The position numbers and the translations under genes are program-made. 64,000 bases of DNA, from the NCBI RefSeq assembly GCF_002934545.1, contig NZ_PTJA01000002.1, positions 62,001 through 126,000 of the forward strand, in the 5' to 3' direction. Each line of letters begins with the position of its first letter. Positions within the stretch are counted from its first letter, which is position 1. The stretch comes from Lacrimispora xylanisolvens. GTDB taxonomy: Bacteria; Bacillota; Clostridia; Lachnospirales; Lachnospiraceae. The notes under the pieces were generated by a model. That model was not told the DNA's origin and made no database searches. It saw only the letters and a program-made list of their open reading frames with translations. This document shows, piece by piece, positions 1 to 7,758 of the stretch.

Positions 1-36
1 GTTTAACATAAGACGGATCATAAGGGAATGAAGCAT
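1..36 (-). CDS. Partial start of a probable BlaR1/M56-family sensor protease
   Basis: Only the first 12 codons (MLHSLMIRLMLN) lie in the window, running off the left edge. The ATG follows the blaI stop with only one base between, and a GAGGAGG-type ribosome binding site lies inside the end of blaI. The short hydrophobic/basic start and the position directly after a BlaI/MecI repressor fit a BlaR1-type membrane antirepressor. The identity rests on gene order rather than on domain evidence. Confidence 0.45.
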   Translation of the reverse strand, partial: MLHSLMIRLMLN

Positions 37-37
37 A

Positions 38-421
38 TTATGTTTCCTCCTCATGTTCCTTAAAAAGAAGCTTTTTCAGCTCGTCTAAGTCCTCGCTGGA
101 TATATGATTGCTGTTCATGTAGTTTGTTACCATACCGGATATGCTGCCGTTATAGAACCGGTTTAAAAAGTGGCTGTTTTCCTTCTTCAGATAGTCGTCC
201 TCTTTAATAAGAGGAGTATAAATAAAAACACGGCTTTCCTTGGTGTAGGTAGCAGCCCCCTTTTGAACCAGTCTCTTTAACAGGGTGTGAATCGTCTTGG
301 GATTCCAGTCGGTTGTCTGGATTAGCTTTTCAGTTACCTCGTTGGTGTTAATTGGAGCATACCTCCAAAGTACCTTCATCACTTCATATTCTGCCTCAGA
401 AATTTGCGGAAGGTGGCTCAT
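38..421 (-). CDS. blaI: BlaI/MecI/CopY-family transcriptional repressor
   Basis: A 127-residue winged-helix repressor of the penicillinase-repressor family. The N-terminal part (EYEVMKVLWRYAPINTNEV, then WNPKTIHTLLKRLVQKG) is the typical winged helix; the rest is the dimerisation region. In this family a BlaR1/MecR1 partner cleaves the repressor when beta-lactam is sensed. The ATG at 421 is chosen because AGGAG lies about 7 bases upstream, while the ATG at 427 sits almost on top of that site. The gene has a consensus promoter and a TTACA-AC-TGTAA operator at its transcription start, so autorepression is likely. The target beyond its own operon is unknown; a beta-lactamase or a copper-type target are both possible. 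Confidence 0.85.
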   Translation of the reverse strand: MSHLPQISEAEYEVMKVLWRYAPINTNEVTEKLIQTTDWNPKTIHTLLKRLVQKGAATYTKESRVFIYTPLIKEDDYLKKENSHFLNRFYNGSISGMVTNYMNSNHISSEDLDELKKLLFKEHEEET

Positions 422-437
422 ACTCATTCTCCTGTTC

Positions 438-449
438 TTACAACTGTAA
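438..449. promoter_or_regulatory. BlaI/MecI-type operator (TTACA-AC-TGTAA)
   Basis: Perfect inverted repeat TTACAACTGTAA, matching the TACA-N2-TGTA core known for BlaI, MecI and CopY. It lies at the predicted transcription start (about 450) of the minus-strand blaI gene, where binding would block initiation. Confidence 0.65.
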
Positions 450-456
450 TACATAT

Positions 457-485
457 ATTATAAGAGTTTAGAGCCACAGTGTCAA
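457..485 (-). promoter_or_regulatory. Consensus sigma-A promoter of blaI
   Basis: On the minus strand TTGACA (485-480), a 17-base spacer and TATAAT (462-457): a perfect match to the vegetative consensus, just upstream of blaI. Such a strong promoter is expected for a gene held off by its own repressor. Confidence 0.75.
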
Positions 486-500
486 GAAAGCAGAGGCTGA

Positions 501-1211
501 TTATTTCATAAGTGTGCTTAAACCAGCCACATCATTCACTGGAAGAGAGAATGCAATTGCATGTTCTCCTGTTTCTTTTAATACGGTTTCACAGATGGAT
601 TTTAATATTGCCTGTTTATCTGCTTTAGGTACCAGCATCAGAAGAATTTCTTTTTCATTTGAGACGGTCATACCAAACAGTTTGCTGGTAGAATCTCCGC
701 CCAGTTCTCTTGCTTTTATTAGTGTGCCGCCTTTACAGCCTGCATTTCGTGCAGATTCCATAATAGGGTTTGAAAGGTCTGTATTTATGACGGATGCAAT
801 TAATTCATACGCGTTCGTATCTGACATAGGATGATCCTCCTTGTGATAATCTGTAGATAAATGGTTCTCATTGCCTGCAATGCCGGAGTTAAGCAGGTTT
901 GAAGCCGCGGCACTGATTCCTGACAGAGAGATGGTGAATACGATACCGTATCCAGGGTTATCCAGCTCCAGTTTTTTATGAAGCGCGGATATCAGGCTTT
1001 GGGAGGCTGACTGATCAACCGCTCCGATTACCAGGTCCTTTTCCGGCTCATCAAGCCCCAGGCAATCTTTAATTGCAGAACTGGCTGTTCCATGTCCTCT
1101 GACGTTAAGCAGCAGTTCCTGATGGTATTCTTTGAAAACGGAAGCAGCTTTTTCGCCTTTTCCACGGTCAACAATAACCGTAATCCAGTAAACTTTATGA
1201 TTGGAAGTCAT
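501..1211 (-). CDS. Tandem P-II-like signalling protein partnered with DUF1538
   Basis: A 236-residue protein made of two P-II-like (GlnB-fold) modules. The first spans roughly residues 5-110 (VYWITVIVDRGKGEKAA ... GHGTASS); the second starts near residue 130 (YELIASVINTDLSNPIMES ... CKGGTLIKARELGG ... LLMLVPKADKQAILKSI). The pattern of beta strands and a glycine-rich loop resembles nitrogen P-II proteins, but the T-loop uridylylation region is not recognisable. The gene overlaps the end of the DUF1538 membrane-protein gene, so the two are probably translationally coupled and interact. The ATG at 1211 has the better spacing to AGGAAAGG than the ATG at 1220. The ligand is unknown. Confidence 0.7.
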   Translation of the reverse strand: MTSNHKVYWITVIVDRGKGEKAASVFKEYHQELLLNVRGHGTASSAIKDCLGLDEPEKDLVIGAVDQSASQSLISALHKKLELDNPGYGIVFTISLSGISAAASNLLNSGIAGNENHLSTDYHKEDHPMSDTNAYELIASVINTDLSNPIMESARNAGCKGGTLIKARELGGDSTSKLFGMTVSNEKEILLMLVPKADKQAILKSICETVLKETGEHAIAFSLPVNDVAGLSTLMK

Positions 1212-2736
1212 CTGCTTCATCCTTTCCTAATTCAATAAATTCCAGTTCCATATCAATTGAGGCGACTCCTGCAAGAGAACTGGATTTCTTCGTTTTAAAA
1301 TGGTAAATCACACCGATCAGCTGAATGGTGATTAAGGGTGTCATGGCCACCATGGCAACGATTCCAAAGGCATCGGTCACTATGTTACCGCCCACTGCTT
1401 CACATGCGCCCATTGCAAAGGGAAGCAGGAAGGTAGCCGTCATGGGACCGGAAGCCACACCACCGGAGTCAAAAGCGATTGATGTAAAAATGGGCGGTAC
1501 AACAAAGGAAAGACCCAGTGCCAGCGCATATCCGGGGATCAAAAGTGCAAGAAGGGGGAGGCCCGTTAATATCCTAATGACAGATAATCCCAAAGAAACA
1601 GACATACCTACCGATAATCCTGTCATCATGGTTTTTTCTGAAATGGCGCCTCCTGTTATATCTTCTACCTGTTTATTTAATACTAAAACAGCTGGTTCTG
1701 CTTTTACAATATAGTAACCAATCAGCATGCCGATTGGAATCATAATCCAATTAAAGGGTAGAGAAGCCAGCTGTTTTCCAAGATAATTGCCGGCAGGCAT
1801 GAATCCAACATTGACACCAGTTAAAAACAGTGTGAGTCCAATGTAGGAGTACAGCATTCCCATCAGTATTTTAATGATCTGTCTTTGTCTGAGTTTTAAG
1901 AAAAATATCTGGAAAACTATAAAAAATAAAAGAATGGGAAACAAAGCCAGAAAAACTTCCTTTGCATAAACCGGAAATTCATGTTGAAAAGCCAGCCACA
2001 GATCCTGTGAATTGGTGAAGGCAGGAATTACCGTGGGTTCATAGCTGCTGGAAGAGGAGCCATAGAGTAACCCCAGAATCATGACTGAAAGAATCGGTCC
2101 TACAGAGCAGAGGGCCACAAGACCAAAGCTGTCGCTGCCTGAATTCTTACTCCTTCCAACAGAGGAAAGACCCACGCCAAGAGCCATGATAAATGGAACG
2201 GTAATAGGTCCGGTTGTTACACCACCGGAGTCAAAAGCCACAGCCAGAAAATCTTTTGGAACAAAAATTGCGGTAACAAAGAGTACTCCATAGCAGATCA
2301 GAAGAAGCTTGGATAAATTCCAACCCAGCAGAGTTCTTAAAAATGCCAGGGCGAGGAAGATTCCCACACCGGCTGCGACTGAGAGAATCAGCACCATATC
2401 CGGTACTGCAGGGGTCTGACCAGCCAGAACCTGAAGATCTGGTTCAGCAATGGTAATGATAAAACCAATGATGAAGCAGGCAAAAACAATAATAGGTAAT
2501 TTTTTTGATTTTGCCAGATGGTTTCCTACTTTCTCCCCGATAATCATCATGGACATATCTACGCCAAGTGTAAAAAAGCCCATTCCGACAATGAGTAAGG
2601 TTGCACCTACCAGAAACAGCATCAGCGGATCAAGCGGCATAGGTGTAATGGTTATACACAAAATCAGCACAATGCATGTAACGGGCAGTACAGATGAAAG
2701 GGATTCAATAATTTTTTCCTTTAGTTTTTGATTCAA
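1195..2736 (-). CDS. DUF1538 integral membrane protein (probable transporter)
   Basis: A 513-residue polytopic membrane protein. It contains an internal duplication: the signature AFDSGGVTTGPIT occurs in the first half and AFDSGGVASGPMT in the second, each followed by a glycine-rich helix, as in the two-repeat DUF1538 family. The duplicated re-entrant-like motif suggests a transport path formed by two symmetrical halves, but no substrate is established. Translation probably starts at the TTG at 2736, which follows a strong AGGAGG; the longer open frame upstream has no such site. The C-terminal coding end overlaps the P-II-like gene, suggesting that the P-II-like protein controls this transporter, in analogy to GlnK-AmtB. 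Confidence 0.7.
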   Translation of the reverse strand: MNQKLKEKIIESLSSVLPVTCIVLILCITITPMPLDPLMLFLVGATLLIVGMGFFTLGVDMSMMIIGEKVGNHLAKSKKLPIIVFACFIIGFIITIAEPDLQVLAGQTPAVPDMVLILSVAAGVGIFLALAFLRTLLGWNLSKLLLICYGVLFVTAIFVPKDFLAVAFDSGGVTTGPITVPFIMALGVGLSSVGRSKNSGSDSFGLVALCSVGPILSVMILGLLYGSSSSSYEPTVIPAFTNSQDLWLAFQHEFPVYAKEVFLALFPILLFFIVFQIFFLKLRQRQIIKILMGMLYSYIGLTLFLTGVNVGFMPAGNYLGKQLASLPFNWIMIPIGMLIGYYIVKAEPAVLVLNKQVEDITGGAISEKTMMTGLSVGMSVSLGLSVIRILTGLPLLALLIPGYALALGLSFVVPPIFTSIAFDSGGVASGPMTATFLLPFAMGACEAVGGNIVTDAFGIVAMVAMTPLITIQLIGVIYHFKTKKSSSLAGVASIDMELEFIELGKDEADDFQS

Positions 2737-2845
2737 GCGAATACCTCCTGTTGTCCGTTTTTTTTGAGTCAGTGGTGCAAAAGCTGAGAAGAAGCAAAAT
2801 TCATGCCTTTGCAACTCTGACTCTATTCGATTATATTAAGTGTAA

Positions 2846-2872
2846 CACAAAAATAGTTGCGAGTGCAACTAT
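2846..2872 (-). terminator. Terminator of the antiporter gene
   Basis: Perfect inverted repeat ATAGTTGC-GAGT-GCAACTAT (2853-2872). Read on the minus strand it is followed by TTTTTGTG, as expected for an intrinsic terminator downstream of the antiporter gene. Confidence 0.7.
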
Positions 2873-2897
2873 AATTTTGTTAGAGCTTCGTTAACAA

Positions 2898-4139
2898 TTA
2901 CCTGTATTTGGAAACTTCTTCGTAACTTTCTCCCAGTCTGGTTTCTGTAAAGGGCACAGAAGGACCAATGCGAAAGACCGGTTTTAACACGATTGGTGTG
3001 ATTATTGTGGTAATAATGACAACAAGAACCACTGGTCCCAGAAAATCACCGCTGAGAAGTCCAAGCTGCTGTCCTTTTCCTGCAACAATCAGAGCGACTT
3101 CTCCTCTGGAAATCATTCCAACCCCGATTCGAATGCTCTGATAATTTTTATAACCGCAGATCTTGGCTCCGATTCCGCAGCCAATTACTTTTGTTAGTAT
3201 GGCAGTAAGTGTTAAAAGAAATGCAAAAAGAATAATTGCTGGAGTCATGGACGGGAGTTCCACCTTAAGACCAATGCTTGCAAAAAATACCGGTGAAAGC
3301 AGAAGATAGGACAGGGTGTCAAATTTAGAGGTCAGGAACTGGGATTTCTGGGTGTTGGATATGATAACTCCGGCTATGTAGGCTCCTGTAATATCGGCCA
3401 CGCCGAAAAAGTGTTCTGCGATGTAAGACATGAGAAGACAGAGACAAAAAGCAGCGATTGCATGGCGTTGCAGGCCACGTTCCGCGTCGTTGCTCCAACG
3501 GGAATATGCTTTATAGATCAAAATGCCGCCAATGGCAGAAAAGACAAAGAATGCGGCGATTTTTAATAAGACGGCAAACAGATTGACATTGGGGTCGGTG
3601 GTGCTGGTAATGATGGTTAGTGCGATAATTCCCAGTACATCATCAATGATGGCGGCCCCCAGAATAGCGTTGCCGGAATGGGTCTTTATCTTACCGATTT
3701 CTTTTAAGGTTTCCGCTGTTATGCTTACGGAGGTTGCAGTCAGAATGACTCCGATGAACATATTCTGAAGAAACAAAGAGCAGGTAGCATCGGAAGAAAT
3801 CACACCAGGGCGGTTAAAGAAAGAAGCAACAGCAAAGCCGCCGAATAAAGGTACGATGACACCGATCAGTGCGATTATAAATGCTGATTTACCACTCTTT
3901 TTTAATTCTGCGGTATCTGTCTCCAGACCAGCGCAAAACATGAGGACAATCACACCAATTTCCGCCAGTTTGTCAAGGAATTCGGTTTCATGGAGTGTGC
4001 CCAGCATGGCAGGACCAAGAATTACCCCCGCTAACAGTGCTCCTACTACCTGCGGCATGTGAAACTTCCGCGTTACAAGACCTAAAACCTTAGTGCTTAA
4101 AAGAATAATTGTGAGATTTAACAAAAAGCTGTAATCCAT
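2898..4139 (-). CDS. CPA2-family cation/proton antiporter (Kef/NapA type)
   Basis: A 413-residue membrane protein with about 12 predicted helices, a complete membrane domain of the monovalent cation:proton antiporter-2 family. The segment AAIIDDVLGII carries the paired aspartates of the ion-binding site in helix 5 of NapA-type antiporters; GAYIAGVIIS is another family segment. There is no C-terminal RCK/TrkA domain, so regulation by nucleotide is unlikely unless it is supplied by another protein. The start is preceded by AGGAGGGG. It is likely a Na+/H+ or K+/H+ exchanger in the cytoplasmic membrane; the ion cannot be told from sequence. It appears to be a single-gene transcript ending at the hairpin at 2846-2872. 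Confidence 0.85.
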   Translation of the reverse strand: MDYSFLLNLTIILLSTKVLGLVTRKFHMPQVVGALLAGVILGPAMLGTLHETEFLDKLAEIGVIVLMFCAGLETDTAELKKSGKSAFIIALIGVIVPLFGGFAVASFFNRPGVISSDATCSLFLQNMFIGVILTATSVSITAETLKEIGKIKTHSGNAILGAAIIDDVLGIIALTIITSTTDPNVNLFAVLLKIAAFFVFSAIGGILIYKAYSRWSNDAERGLQRHAIAAFCLCLLMSYIAEHFFGVADITGAYIAGVIISNTQKSQFLTSKFDTLSYLLLSPVFFASIGLKVELPSMTPAIILFAFLLTLTAILTKVIGCGIGAKICGYKNYQSIRIGVGMISRGEVALIVAGKGQQLGLLSGDFLGPVVLVVIITTIITPIVLKPVFRIGPSVPFTETRLGESYEEVSKYR

Positions 4140-4243
4140 ACAAACCCCTCCTTTTAATTATATAAGAATTATATAAGATCAACAAAATTTATCTTACTCC
4201 TATTGAATCTTACTGTCAATTGTTACTAATAGTTTGTCTCTTC

Positions 4244-4272
4244 TTTACATGCATCCGTTTTCATGATATAGT
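4244..4272 (+). promoter_or_regulatory. Promoter of the MFS transporter leader
   Basis: TTTACA (4244-4249), a 17-base spacer and TATAGT (4267-4272). Transcription would begin near 4279, giving a leader of about 165 nucleotides before the transporter ATG. The rest of the intergenic stretch 4140-4446 holds the leader peptide and the hairpin listed separately. Confidence 0.65.
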
Positions 4273-4310
4273 GACAAAGTAATTCACTACGAAATTCGGA
4301 GGGCAGATTT

Positions 4311-4349
4311 ATGCCATTATCTATTTTCTCATTATATGATCCCACGTAG
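4311..4349 (+). CDS. 12-codon leader peptide upstream of the MFS transporter
   Basis: The short frame MPLSIFSLYDPT begins at an ATG nine bases after GGAGGG and ends at a TAG about 30 bases before a terminator hairpin. The order promoter, short translated frame, terminator, transporter gene is the layout of ribosome-mediated attenuation at many antibiotic-resistance genes. The peptide sequence itself is not recognised. The support is the ribosome binding site and the context, so this remains a prediction. Confidence 0.5.
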   Translation: MPLSIFSLYDPT

Positions 4350-4378
4350 AAAAAATTTATAGAAGATTGGTATTAAAA

Positions 4379-4406
4379 AAGCACTGTGAAAACAGAGCTT
4401 ATTTTT
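4379..4406 (+). terminator. Attenuator-type terminator in the MFS leader
   Basis: Stem AAGCACTGT / ACAGAGCTT with one A-A mismatch around a GAAA tetraloop (4379-4400), followed by ATTTTT. It lies between the leader peptide and the transporter gene, so read-through must be regulated or partial. Confidence 0.65.
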
Positions 4407-4446
4407 GGTACCTGTTATTTTGTAAATACGGATCATTGGAGAAAAT

Positions 4447-5604
4447 ATGAAAGATAAAAAAAATATATATTTGCTTTATGCCCTTTCCTTTCTACAGGGA
4501 CTGGTATTTTATGGACCTGTGGCCACTCTCTACAGACAGGCAGCAGGTGTCAGCGTATTTCAGATTACAGTAATCGAAAGCATTTCTCTTGCTCTCTGTA
4601 TTGCTCTTGAGATGCCCTGGGGACTGGTCGCGGACCGGATCGGATATAGAAAGACCATGATTATCACCTGCGGAATCTATTTTATTTCCAAGGTGGTTTT
4701 CTGGAAAGCGGACGGGTTTGGTTTGTTTTTACTGGAGCGATTGCTGCTCAGTGTGGTGATGGCAGGAATGTCAGGATGTGATTTAAGCATTCTCTATTTT
4801 TCCTGCCGGGAGGAAGAAAGCCAGCAGGTATTTGGCATTTACCAGTCCTTAGGAATGGCGGGGTTGCTTTTGGCTTCTCTTTCTTATTCTGTTTTTATTG
4901 GGGATAATTACAGGCTGGCAGGTTTTTTTACCATGGCAGCATATGGAGTGGCAGCCGTTCTTGTCTTTGGATTAAAAGAAGTAAAAGAGCCGGAGAAAGA
5001 GAAAAAAAGCAGCATGCATTTTTTTCACACCTTTCTTGACGTGGTAAAAGACCGGTATTTCCTTCTTGGCATGGTGGGAATTACACTGCTTGAGGAGACA
5101 AATCAGACGATCACTGTCTTTTTAAACCAGCTGCAGTATGTGAAATGCGGGATGGAGCCAAAGACAATGGGCTATGTTTTTATTATGGTCACATTGTCAG
5201 GAATTGCAGGAGGTATGTGGTCCTGCCGGCTGAATAAAAAAATGGGGATTCTTCCTTTTACCATTGCCCTGTTTTTAGGCGGGGGAATGTCCTGCCTGGT
5301 TCTTTTCCAGACTAAAAGTGGATTGCTTTCCGTCCTCAGCATCATTATTTTAAGACTTGCGTCTTCTCTGTTCGGACCATTAAAGGCCAGGCTGCAAAAC
5401 TGCCGGGTTACTTCTACAGACCGGGCTACCGTACTTAGTATCTATGCAGTGATTGGGGAGGCATGCGGGACGGGAACCAATCTCATATTTGGGAAGGCTG
5501 CCGCCGCTGACCTTACCTATGCCATGCTTTGGGGCAGCCTGTTGTGTATGGTGGGCGGCGTACTTTTTGTAATTTCCCATTTAAAAATGATTAAAAACAA
5601 TTAA
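4447..5604 (+). CDS. MFS transporter, probable drug efflux type
   Basis: A 385-residue major facilitator superfamily protein with about 12 transmembrane helices. The loop between helices 2 and 3 has WGLVADRIGYRKTMII, the standard MFS motif A (G-x3-D-R-x-G-x-R-[KR]). The long central loop (KEVKEPEKEKKSSMHFF) separates the two six-helix halves. Substrate is unknown; the leader peptide and terminator upstream suggest inducible expression by a translation-targeting compound. The gene converges on the molybdate regulator gene and their stop codons overlap by a few bases. Confidence 0.8.
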   Translation: MKDKKNIYLLYALSFLQGLVFYGPVATLYRQAAGVSVFQITVIESISLALCIALEMPWGLVADRIGYRKTMIITCGIYFISKVVFWKADGFGLFLLERLLLSVVMAGMSGCDLSILYFSCREEESQQVFGIYQSLGMAGLLLASLSYSVFIGDNYRLAGFFTMAAYGVAAVLVFGLKEVKEPEKEKKSSMHFFHTFLDVVKDRYFLLGMVGITLLEETNQTITVFLNQLQYVKCGMEPKTMGYVFIMVTLSGIAGGMWSCRLNKKMGILPFTIALFLGGGMSCLVLFQTKSGLLSVLSIIILRLASSLFGPLKARLQNCRVTSTDRATVLSIYAVIGEACGTGTNLIFGKAAAADLTYAMLWGSLLCMVGGVLFVISHLKMIKNN

Positions 5605-6578
5605 GGTGTGGTAAAACTGACGTCTCCTGTGTGTATGGTTTCATAACCGTTAAAATGCAGGAGACTGTTTTTAAATTCCCTAGAGCGGATTGTTTCCAGG
5701 AGAGCCGTAAAGGCTGGCTGTTCCATGGCAGATTTAAGTATGACCAGATCCATGGAGGCCTCTTTGAACGGGATAAAATCCATATGGGGATATGCAGCCA
5801 GATGGGAGAGATCCCCCATACTGACATCAGCAAGCCCGGAAGCAACCGCATTGGCAGATGACATGTGAGACAGGCTTTCATCTGCGTAACCCTTAATAAG
5901 GAACCTGTCTATTTTTTTCTCTGTCAGTATCCGGTCTAAATAAATCCGCAGACCATTTCCCTTTTCCCGGTTTAAAAATTTAATTTCAGGGCGGCATAAA
6001 TCCTTTGGGCTGCTTATATGATCCGGATTTCCTTCTTTTACATAAAAGCCAGTTTTTAATGTGCAGATATGGATGACCGCAGCTTCTTTCCCAGGAAGGA
6101 AATGGCTGATCTGGCTGATCCGTTCTTCAAACTGTTCAAAGCAAAAACAGGTCAGTGCCATATGGGTCTTCTCATAATAAAGCGAATAAAGACTGTTGTA
6201 ATCGTTCATATAAGAATGAAGGAGCGGCAGGCTGTTATCTCTCTGACTTAACAGACTGCGAAGCAGTTCTACTGTCCTGGATTCCTGACTGTTAATAATA
6301 AGCCCGTTTGTATGAAGAAGATAATCCATCTGTCTGCTGGCCTGATCGGCTGAAAAACGGGGGATATCCATAACGGGAGGCAGAACATTGGTAAATCCGG
6401 CCGCCTCTTTCTTCTGGTTTGTTCTGGTGAGATACTCATCAAGCTGATCCTGGCTGATGCGGATCTGCTTCCCCACCTTTGCGGACTTTAATTCTCCCCG
6501 CTTAATTAATTCATATACGGTCGTTTTTTTGATTTTTAGCTGATCCGCCACTTCCTGGGGTCTGTATATTTTTTCCAT
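5601..6578 (-). CDS. HTH regulator with substrate-binding-like domain, probable molybdate-responsive repressor
   Basis: A 325-residue regulator. Residues 1-50 form an excisionase/MerR-like helix-turn-helix (YRPQEVADQLKIKKTTVYELIKRGEL). From about residue 90 to the end is a periplasmic-binding-protein-like domain similar to those that bind oxyanions. It is divergent from modABC, so it probably senses molybdate or tungstate in the cytoplasm and controls that operon, replacing ModE. The ATG at 6578 is used because AGAGG lies just upstream; the longer frame from 6641 lacks one. The helically phased 10-base repeats in the modA leader are its most likely target. The ligand is inferred from context. 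Confidence 0.75.
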   Translation of the reverse strand: MEKIYRPQEVADQLKIKKTTVYELIKRGELKSAKVGKQIRISQDQLDEYLTRTNQKKEAAGFTNVLPPVMDIPRFSADQASRQMDYLLHTNGLIINSQESRTVELLRSLLSQRDNSLPLLHSYMNDYNSLYSLYYEKTHMALTCFCFEQFEERISQISHFLPGKEAAVIHICTLKTGFYVKEGNPDHISSPKDLCRPEIKFLNREKGNGLRIYLDRILTEKKIDRFLIKGYADESLSHMSSANAVASGLADVSMGDLSHLAAYPHMDFIPFKEASMDLVILKSAMEQPAFTALLETIRSREFKNSLLHFNGYETIHTGDVSFTTP

Positions 6579-6722
6579 GTGATATCCTCTTTCCCCTGTC
6601 TCATAATTATTTATGGTATAACAAGGTTTATTTTTTGTCAATCAAAGGTGAGGACTAATATGTTGAAATAAATTCATTAATTATTGAAGAAAAATAAGAA
6701 ATAATCGGAACATATAGGGATA

Positions 6723-6751
6723 TTGACTTTTAATTGTGTATCATTTAAAAT
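6723..6751 (+). promoter_or_regulatory. Promoter of the modABC operon
   Basis: TTGACT (6723-6728), a 17-base spacer and TAAAAT (6746-6751). The predicted start is near 6758, directly before the 10-base repeat array. Confidence 0.7.
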
Positions 6752-6760
6752 AAACAAATA

Positions 6761-6800
6761 CTTACAAAACGCAACAAAACAGAACAAAACGGAACAATAA
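6761..6800 (+). repeat. Four helix-phased 10-bp repeats, candidate operator of modA
   Basis: Four consecutive decamers of the form NNNACAAAAC or NNAACAAAAC: cttACAAAAC, gcAACAAAAC, agAACAAAAC, ggAACAATAA. Repeats one helical turn apart, immediately downstream of the predicted transcription start, are well placed for cooperative binding of a repressor. The divergent HTH/binding-domain protein is the obvious candidate. Confidence 0.55.
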
Positions 6801-6829
6801 TGAATCAACTAAAAAGAGGAGGAAAAAAG

Positions 6830-7732
6830 ATGAAAAAAAGAAAAAGATTACTGCAAATTATGATGGCGGTATCACTGGCTGGCGGATTGCTTTCAGGCTG
6901 TGGTCTGGCGGGGGTAAAAGCGGTTCCTGCCACCCAGGCTGCATCAGCACAAACTGAGACATCAAAACCTGCCCAGGAGACAACAACCGCTGTTCAGACT
7001 GCAAAGGCAGAGGAAACAAAGCCGGTTGATGTATATGTGTTTATTGCAGCAAGTCTGAAAAACACCATGGAAAAGATTAAGGAGAATTATGAAAGTGAAC
7101 ACCCCGGAGTAACTATCATTTACAATGCAGACAGTTCGGGTACTCTTCAAAAACAGATTGAGGAGGGCGCCCAGTGCGATATTTTCTTTTCAGCAGCGCC
7201 CAAGCAGATGAATGCTTTAAAGGAAGGTGGATTGGTAGAAGAGGGGACCGATACGAACCTTCTTGTAAACAAGGTTGTGCTTATTAAGCCGAAGGGGGAA
7301 AAGACGGCAGTAACCGGATTTGAGAATATCACGGCGGCTTCCAGTCTTGCACTTGCAGGAGAAGATGTACCGGTGGGACAGTATGCCAGAAAACTCTTTA
7401 CCAATATGGGAATACTGGATCAGGTCATGAAAATGGAGATCAACGAAGGTGCCAATGTCACCGCAGTTTTAACCGCAGTTGCAGAAGGCAGTAACGAGGT
7501 AGGTGTGGTTTATGCAACAGATGCCGCTTCCATGCCGGATAAAGTTGAGATTATAGCAGAGGCGGATAAAACTAAGATTGATCCCGCTGTCTATCCGGTG
7601 GGTCTGATTAAGGACAAGGAAGCCAGTGAGGATCAGAAAAAGGCAGCAGCAGAATTTAAGAAATATTTGACCAGTGATGAGAGTGTAATGAAGCTCTTTA
7701 CAGATGCAGGGTTTAACAAATATACAGAATAA
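6830..7732 (+). CDS. modA: Molybdate ABC transporter substrate-binding lipoprotein ModA
   Basis: A 300-residue exported binding protein. It begins with a lipoprotein signal ending in LLSGC (lipobox), then a threonine/alanine-rich linker, then the ModA fold from about residue 65 (VYVFIAASLKNTMEKI, NADSSGTLQKQIEEGAQCDIFFSA, VPVGQYARKLF, EVGVVYATDA). These segments contain the conserved oxyanion-binding serines of ModA. The ATG at 6830 is chosen over 6800 because AGAGGAGG lies between them. It delivers molybdate to ModB/ModC and so supplies molybdenum for the nitrogenase cofactor encoded next door. Confidence 0.93.
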   Translation: MKKRKRLLQIMMAVSLAGGLLSGCGLAGVKAVPATQAASAQTETSKPAQETTTAVQTAKAEETKPVDVYVFIAASLKNTMEKIKENYESEHPGVTIIYNADSSGTLQKQIEEGAQCDIFFSAAPKQMNALKEGGLVEEGTDTNLLVNKVVLIKPKGEKTAVTGFENITAASSLALAGEDVPVGQYARKLFTNMGILDQVMKMEINEGANVTAVLTAVAEGSNEVGVVYATDAASMPDKVEIIAEADKTKIDPAVYPVGLIKDKEASEDQKKAAAEFKKYLTSDESVMKLFTDAGFNKYTE

Positions 7733-7758
7733 AAGACCGTATGAAGGAGGTGAATGCA

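Noticed and set aside
514-834. Plus-strand open frame opposite the P-II-like gene
   Set aside because: It is antisense to a well-supported gene and shows no family features.
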